From Baffinella frigidus (Eukaryota > Cryptophyceae > Cryptomonadales > Baffinellaceae), in assembly GCA_026770585.1 (NCBI GenBank), contig MU647100.1, forward strand, positions 11,902 through 29,958: DNA of 18,057 nt. The letters are read 5' to 3'. The notes beneath the pieces are model-generated. The model made no database searches. It saw only the letters and a program-made list of their open reading frames with translations, and had not been told where the DNA came from. Both the position numbers and the translations under genes were made by a program. Each line of letters opens with the position of its first letter. The first letter of the stretch is position 1. Positions 10,401 to 16,400 of this stretch are shown piece after piece.

Positions 10401-13400
10401 CCCCCGCGCGCCCTCCCCCCGACCCCCCCCTCCCCTCCCTCTTCCCTTGCGAAGACGGGCGGGCGGCGGGGCGGAAGGGTGCTGGAGCGAGGGTGAGGGT
10501 TTAGGATTTAGGGTTTAGGGTGTAGGGTTTAGGGTTTGGGGGTTGGGGGTTAGGGTTTAGAGTTGAGGGTTTAGGGGTGAGGGTTTAGGGGTGAGGGTTT
10601 AGGGGTTAGGGTTTGGGGTTAGGGTTCAGGGTTCAGGGTTCAGGGTAGGGTTTGGGGTTTAGGGTTTAGGGCCTAGGGTGTAGGGTCTATGGTTCAGGGT
10701 CTAGGGTCTAGGGTGTAGAGTCTAGGGTTTAGGGTTTAGGGTTTAGGGTTTAGGGTTTAGGGTTTAGGGTTTAGGGTTTAGGGTTCAGGGTTCCGGGTTA
10801 AGGGTCAACCAGGCGGCGCGGGTCTCGGGAACTTCCACGTTGGCGCGGTCCGTGAAAGAGCTCTCATTGAGCGCCAGGGACACCTGCGAGTTAATCCGGG
10901 AACAGGTTTAATTGAAAAGAAAATGGATTCGTATGTGTTCATAGGAGTTGGACGAAGGTTAATTAGGGCCCTTACTAAATTCAATTAGGGCCAGAATTTG
11001 GTTTCATAGGCCATTTTCATTTAGATAAAACATGTCCCCGGATGAGAGTACCGAGAGGCGACCCAGGGTCTTAAACCAAACAGGCCCAACCTATCCCTCC
11101 AGTGGCGATGCCGTAAAATGTGAAGGCAAGAGGTCCTAGGCAGGTCCTAGGGCCCTACGATAGGGCGTATGGGCCTACTCGCCACTTAAGGGACAACACG
11201 CTACGAAGCCGTGTCGGCTGCAAGCCAGCAGGAACCGAAGGAACTCTCGTTGAGCGCCAGGGACTCCTGGGAGCGACCAGAGGCGGGGTTTAGGGTTCAG
11301 GGTTCAGGGTCAGTGGCACGGCGGGCGGCTGCGCTGCATGGGGTGGGTGTGTTTCAAAACAAATCTCCGATCGCACACACACAGATTTCTGGAGACGCGC
11401 GTTCTGGTGGGGTGAGGATCACACCACAAGAACTCTCGCCACACGAAACGCTACGGCCGGGCTGAGTTTCCTATCGTCTCATACTGCGATCGTGAACAAT
11501 CGGGCTTCGTTTCAGAGATGTGTAGTGGCCATCGCCTGAAATCAAGGACACCTTTTCACTCCTCTCCACTTGGCGGCGGCCGAGTTCCTTTCCCCCCGGA
11601 TGTCCGGGGAAAACGCGGTTAGAATTCCAGGGCAATGGATAAGATTCCAGTACAAATAGTTTAGATGGACTGTATCCGTGAAGCCCCCGGTGGCTGCTAA
11701 GTGGCTGGAAGAGTACCGTCTGGGAGTTGCGGCGCAGGAACTCGCGCACATCTGGCACTTCTTGAGTCGTTTCAAGCGCGCCCGCAGCTCCTCCCTCCTG
11801 CTCCACGTCAGCGTGGGTTCTGTGAGGTTCAGAGAGCGGAGACTCTATTCAACTATCCAACCCCCCCTCTTCTGCTCAACGTCAACGTTGGGTTTGTGAG
11901 GTTTAGAGAGCAGGGGCTCTATTCAACTATTCGCCCCCCCCTCGTGCGGAACGGCGCGACGAAAGCACTCAGAAGTTGATTGGTGCATTGCGCAACATTT
12001 TGTGGATTGAAAAACATGTTTGTGCAGCAACGCAGAGCCAGCTCATTCCTTCTGGGCAAAGCAGATTCGTGTGTCGATGCAGCAAGCAAGTCAGATCTGT
12101 TTCACCCTAAACCCTAAACCTTCAACCCTAACCCATGATCGCACCTTCATGCTGTTTTTGGAGGAGCTGCGGCCAGTGCTTCCGAGGCTCCGTCCGCTGC
12201 ACGCCCACGCTGCTCGCCACCAACCACCACCCCAAGTTTACCAACCAGATCGGGATATGTCACCTGTGGTAAATTCCACGAAGACTCAACCCGCAGGGTT
12301 TAGTCCTGGGGGAAACAATGTTCAACTTTACTCCGATCTGGTTCACTTCGGATGTTTGGTGGCACGCACACCATTTCCTTACACACACGTTACCTGAACG
12401 CAACGACTTTACAAGAGACTATCTTCACCTGCAGTGAACCTCCTCTGCACCGTCCTTCTTTTGTGGAAAAGTGGGCATGGTGGCAAGGCTGGGATATGTG
12501 TGTGTGTGGGCGGGGCGGTCTAGGGTTTGGGGTGTAGGGACGCACGACACTAACAGCGATCATGATGGGGTTTGAGGGGGGGTGTGAGGACATCAGATGC
12601 CCTCTCCCAGACCACTCATGGCAACAAATGGACCCGACTAAGTGGACCGCACAAACAGGATCACTCTCAGGATGTGAGGTGTATGGACACACGACACTAA
12701 CAGCGCGTATGATGGGGGTTGAGGGGAGGTCATCTCGGGGACAAAGCGGATCCGGACGAGTTGCTTGTCGATGAGGAACTATCTCTGTCTCAGGGGGCAT
12801 ACCTTCGCCGGAGATTGCTGAGAGGTCTGAGGCAACGCTGGAAGCTCTGACGAAGAATCCGCCAGTCTTGCTGATTGCATCCTGCGTGGGAGTCCGCAAC
12901 ATCAGTATCCCTGGAGTGGAGAGGGTGGGTCCACAAACTCAGTATCTCTGAGACGACGCTGGATACTATCACAAAGAATCCGCCGGTGTTGCTGATTGCT
13001 TCCTGCTCATACACCAGTGTGTCACTTAACTCAAGGCTTGAGGGCCTATCTAGGACCTGTATCGAGAATAATAAAGAAGAGGAGGAAGCTTCCTGTGGGG
13101 CACTCCACTGGACTAAGTATCGCCGAGGCGACTCGAATTATGGGGTGGAGAGAGTGGTACATGACAGGCCCGACCTTTGCGCAGAGCTACGGGGTGTCGA
13201 CTGCGAAAAGGATTCGAGAGCACGGAGAGGAGTGGGGGGGATTCCCGTGACTGTTAGTGTATTAAATATGGAGTGGATGCCGCGGTCAAGTGTGTGCGCG
13301 CCTCGAGTTTAGGGTTTAAGGTTTAGGGTTTAGGGTTTAGGGTTCAGGGTTCAGGGTTGAGGATTTAGGGTTCAAATACCGCGGTCAAGTGTGTGCGCGC

Positions 13401-16400
13401 CTCGCCAGAGCTGTGATCTGCGCTCCCTTCGGATGCCGAGACGAAGGCGCCCAGGCCTTGCGAGAAAGACATTGAGTATGACAGCGCGGCCTTCGGCTCC
13501 GTCACACTGTCGATTTCCAAAAGTCAATTTTGATTTTCAAACGTCATTTTCAAGGTTGATCGGTTTGTACGCCCTTGGACACATACATCATATGGTTTGT
13601 CGGGGCCTGGTTCGGACACAACCTTTGATACCGAGACGGGCTCGTCTTAACGCGCATGGCACTTTTGGATCACTCATCTCTAGGCTTGCGAGGAACGAGG
13701 AAGAAGAAGAAAAAGAAGAGGAAGAAGAAGATTCAGACGCTCCGGATTCGGGAGAGCACATCAGTTATGAGAACGCGGCGGCAACTTGTCCGGGCAGGTT
13801 TGGTGAGTACCAGGGAAAGCTCCGTCCAGTCACACCAGTCGCACGGGAGGTGGTCGGTGTTAGGGTGAAGAAGACACCTGAGGCTGCCAGCGTCGGCCGC
13901 TGACTCTCCAGGGGTTGAGGGTTCAGGGTTGGAAAGGGAGTCACGCCGGCCCAAAACAACGCGGTATTAGGTTAGTAGTTGATCACTTTTCAAAAGGCGG
14001 GGGGGGGGGCTCTCGAGGTCTTTTCTGAGGGTAATGAAGAAGAAGAAGAAGGTGGGGGTCGGTTTTGGGGTGAAGCAGACACCCGAGGCTGCCAGCTTGG
14101 GCCACAGACGCTCTAGGGTTGAGAGTGCCGGGTTGAGGGTTGACGGTTCTGGGCACAGGGTTTGCCTGACGGTGAGCCAGCTGGACGACTGTCGAACGAT
14201 CGAACGCAGGCGGATCGCTTCTTCCTGTCACACGGAAGAGACTCCTGATTCAGCGACGCACCGTCTCGGGCTCATAACCTCATAAGCGTCTCTGGCTCAT
14301 AACCTGGCCATGAGTGCGGGCGCTGCTCGCGGCGGGGGCAAAGCAGGTCTCTCTCTCTCTCTCTCTATCTATCTCTCTCTCTCTCTCTTTCTCTATCTCT
14401 CTGACTCTACCGGGAAAGTGCCCAAGCCATCTGTCTCGAGTCATGATTGGTGCCTATTTCGAGGTATTGGTCCTACATGGTTTAGGGTTTAGCGTTTAGA
14501 GTTGAGGGACGCGCGGTGAGGCAGCTGGACGATCGGACGATCGAACGCAGGCGGATCGCTTCTTCCTGTCACACAAATGAGACTCTGCTTCAGCGTCGAG
14601 CCAATAAGTTAGGCGGGCGCGTCCAGGGCGCGTCCACCCTTCAGGACGCTTTTTTCGCCAACCTGAACAGATTTGGTTTCGGGAACCGTCCTTCTGAACG
14701 AGTATTCGTACAAATTCAGACATTTTAAGCCCTAAACGTACGAATGTTTGAAAACTCTAAAAGTTCTTGGCACAAATCTTTGTTTAGAAGGACACTCCCG
14801 AAATTAAGTCTATTCAGGTCTGGCTGACTCAAGTGAGGCAGGCTCGTCCAGCCTGGAGGACGCTTGGTACGCATTAAGCTCGGGATGAGCTTAATGCTTA
14901 CCAAGCGTCCTCCAGGGTGGACGAGCTTGCCTCACTTGAGTCAGCCAGGTGGATGACTGCCGAACGATCCGTTTCTTAAGGCTCATAGACTTTTGTATCA
15001 CTCAACCCAAGCCTTAAGGGCCTCAGTAGGACCTGTATCGAGAGTAATTAAGAAGAATAAGAATAAGAAGAAGATCAAGCGTCTCGGGCTCACAACCCCT
15101 CGGATCACGAGGTGGTGGTCATCCAGGGAGCACACGTTGTGTTTGCATGGGTCCAGGTCGGGACCCCTGACAACCCAACGATGCAGCCAAGAGCCTGCGC
15201 ACATGCAACTTTTCCGTGGAACGAACACGTGTGCCGCACCTGTCTCAAGGTCATGCTTGATGCGTGTCTCGAGGTTCACACGGTGCAAGGGGAAATGTGT
15301 GGTGACACATGAGGTAAGGGGGGTAAGGCGCGTACCGGCGTCTGCGCCGCAGGTTTCTTGTCGCCGATCGACCCCCCGCCGGAAACCTCTGATGCATCGC
15401 ACTCCGAACCCCCGTCCTGCGTGGTATGGACACGGTGTCAGGGAGAGATATACTACCTTGCTTGGAATCGAGACAAGGGGGTGTGAAAAGTAATGAAGCG
15501 AGACGGGGGGGCAAGAAAAGTGATAGATCAAACTTGCAAGGGGGGATGGACTCAACCTGCGTGAGATTACCGAGACTCCCGAGACTGGTGATAGATGATT
15601 TCATTGTACCAACCCTGTCTGGAATCGTTGTCTTTAACTGCAAATCAAATCTGGTACAGCCAAGCGTCGCATGGGCGCGTGATACCCCCCCCTTACTGCC
15701 TGCAACGCTTACGGATATGAACTCAGATCTTCAGGTGCACGACTACTGAGAATGTTGATAGAGGATTGACTGGTGGGCTCTCGTACCTCTCCCTCACTGC
15801 CCGAAACGCAATCGCCAGACAAGCGCCCCTGCCTGTAATCGGTGTCTCTCAACTACTGGAATCGTTATCACTAACTACGGGCGGGCGTGATACTGGAAGA
15901 TAAACTCAGAACTTCAAGAGGGAGACCCCCGAGACTGATGATGGCGGATTGCTTGGAACTAACCCTGTCTTCGACTACAAAACGGGTCTGGTACAGCTAA
16001 CCGACACATGGGGCGCGCGTGGTACCTCTCCCTCACTGCACGAAACGCAATCTCCCGAGCGCCCCACTGGTACGAGCTTCTGCCTGATCGATTTCGCCTG
16101 GAAAGAGTCAACCATTTCGATCAGAACATTGTGCGATGCCTCTGAGTGAGCAATATGCCCGACATTCAAAGCGAGATTGCCGTGTCCTCCAGCAAACACA
16201 ATCACGCGGAATGCACAAGAGAGCACCCCCCCCATCGGAAGGGCTCTGACCGAGAGTGATCCACTTAGCGCGGTCCACTTAGTAGGGTCCACTTGTCGCC
16301 ATAAGGGGCCGAGATGGCCAGTAGTAGTGGATTACTCTCAATGACTCTCTACCAAGAGGATCGCAGCCGGGCGTGTTCGGTTGCTCGTGTAGTGTGTGCA

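Larger units (their letters stand above)
10884..11716. other. Intron with element C, an exon echo and telomere-like units
   Basis: Besides element C copy 2 and the echo at 11237-11271, there are a few GGGTTCAGGGTT units at 11287-11312. I see nothing else identifiable in 11320-11716. Confidence 0.55.
11820..12802. other. Region with unresolved exons and repeats
   Basis: Besides the duplication at 11798-11946 there are CCCTAAA-like units (12103-12136), an open - strand stretch at about 11945-12087 (two competing frames), a candidate exon at 12145-12209, a duplicated CGACACTAACAGCG..ATGATGGGG block (12547-12572 and 12691-12718) and dispersed repeat R3 (12617-12671). Confidence 0.45.
12882..13379. 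other. Intron flanked internally by both exon echoes
   Basis: Contains the downstream-exon echo (12940-13010), dispersed repeat R2 (13018-13090), a 54-codon open + strand stretch (about 13085-13250), the upstream-exon echo (13280-13305) and TTTAGGG units (13308-13372). Confidence 0.6.
14225..15239. other. Repeat-rich intron (14225-15239)
   Basis: Contains two copies of the downstream exon edge, CT repeats, telomere-like units (14478-14508), the hairpin at 14820-14948, repeat R2 copy 2 (14998-15073) and a CGTCTCGGGCTCA(T/C)AACC motif seen at 14264, 15078 and, loosely, 17100. Confidence 0.55.

Noticed and set aside
10493-10803. A true chromosome end (telomere)
   Set aside because: The tract is internal, degenerate, flanked by exons of one gene on both sides, and similar short tracts occur throughout the window.
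12793-12888. + strand exon reading SEATLEALTKNPPVLLIASC, duplicated at 12930-13010
   Set aside because: Attractive peptide and a CAG before it, but the - strand exon at the same place has an acceptor, a GTATGC donor and phase agreement with its neighbours. The duplication covers both readings equally.
13085-13250. + strand open stretch reading TGLSIAEATRIMGWREWYMT and on to RIREHGEEWGG
   Set aside because: Looks protein-like, but no start, partner exons or recognised family. It falls in an intron of the - strand gene. Worth a BLAST search, but not supportable as a gene from sequence alone.
13690-13806. + strand acidic exon (EEEEKEEEEED ... GEHISYENAAATCPGRFG) with a GTGAGT donor
   Set aside because: The acidic part is a GAA-type tract from a dispersed repeat. 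The donor overlaps the reverse complement of the - strand donor; no + strand gene is otherwise visible here.
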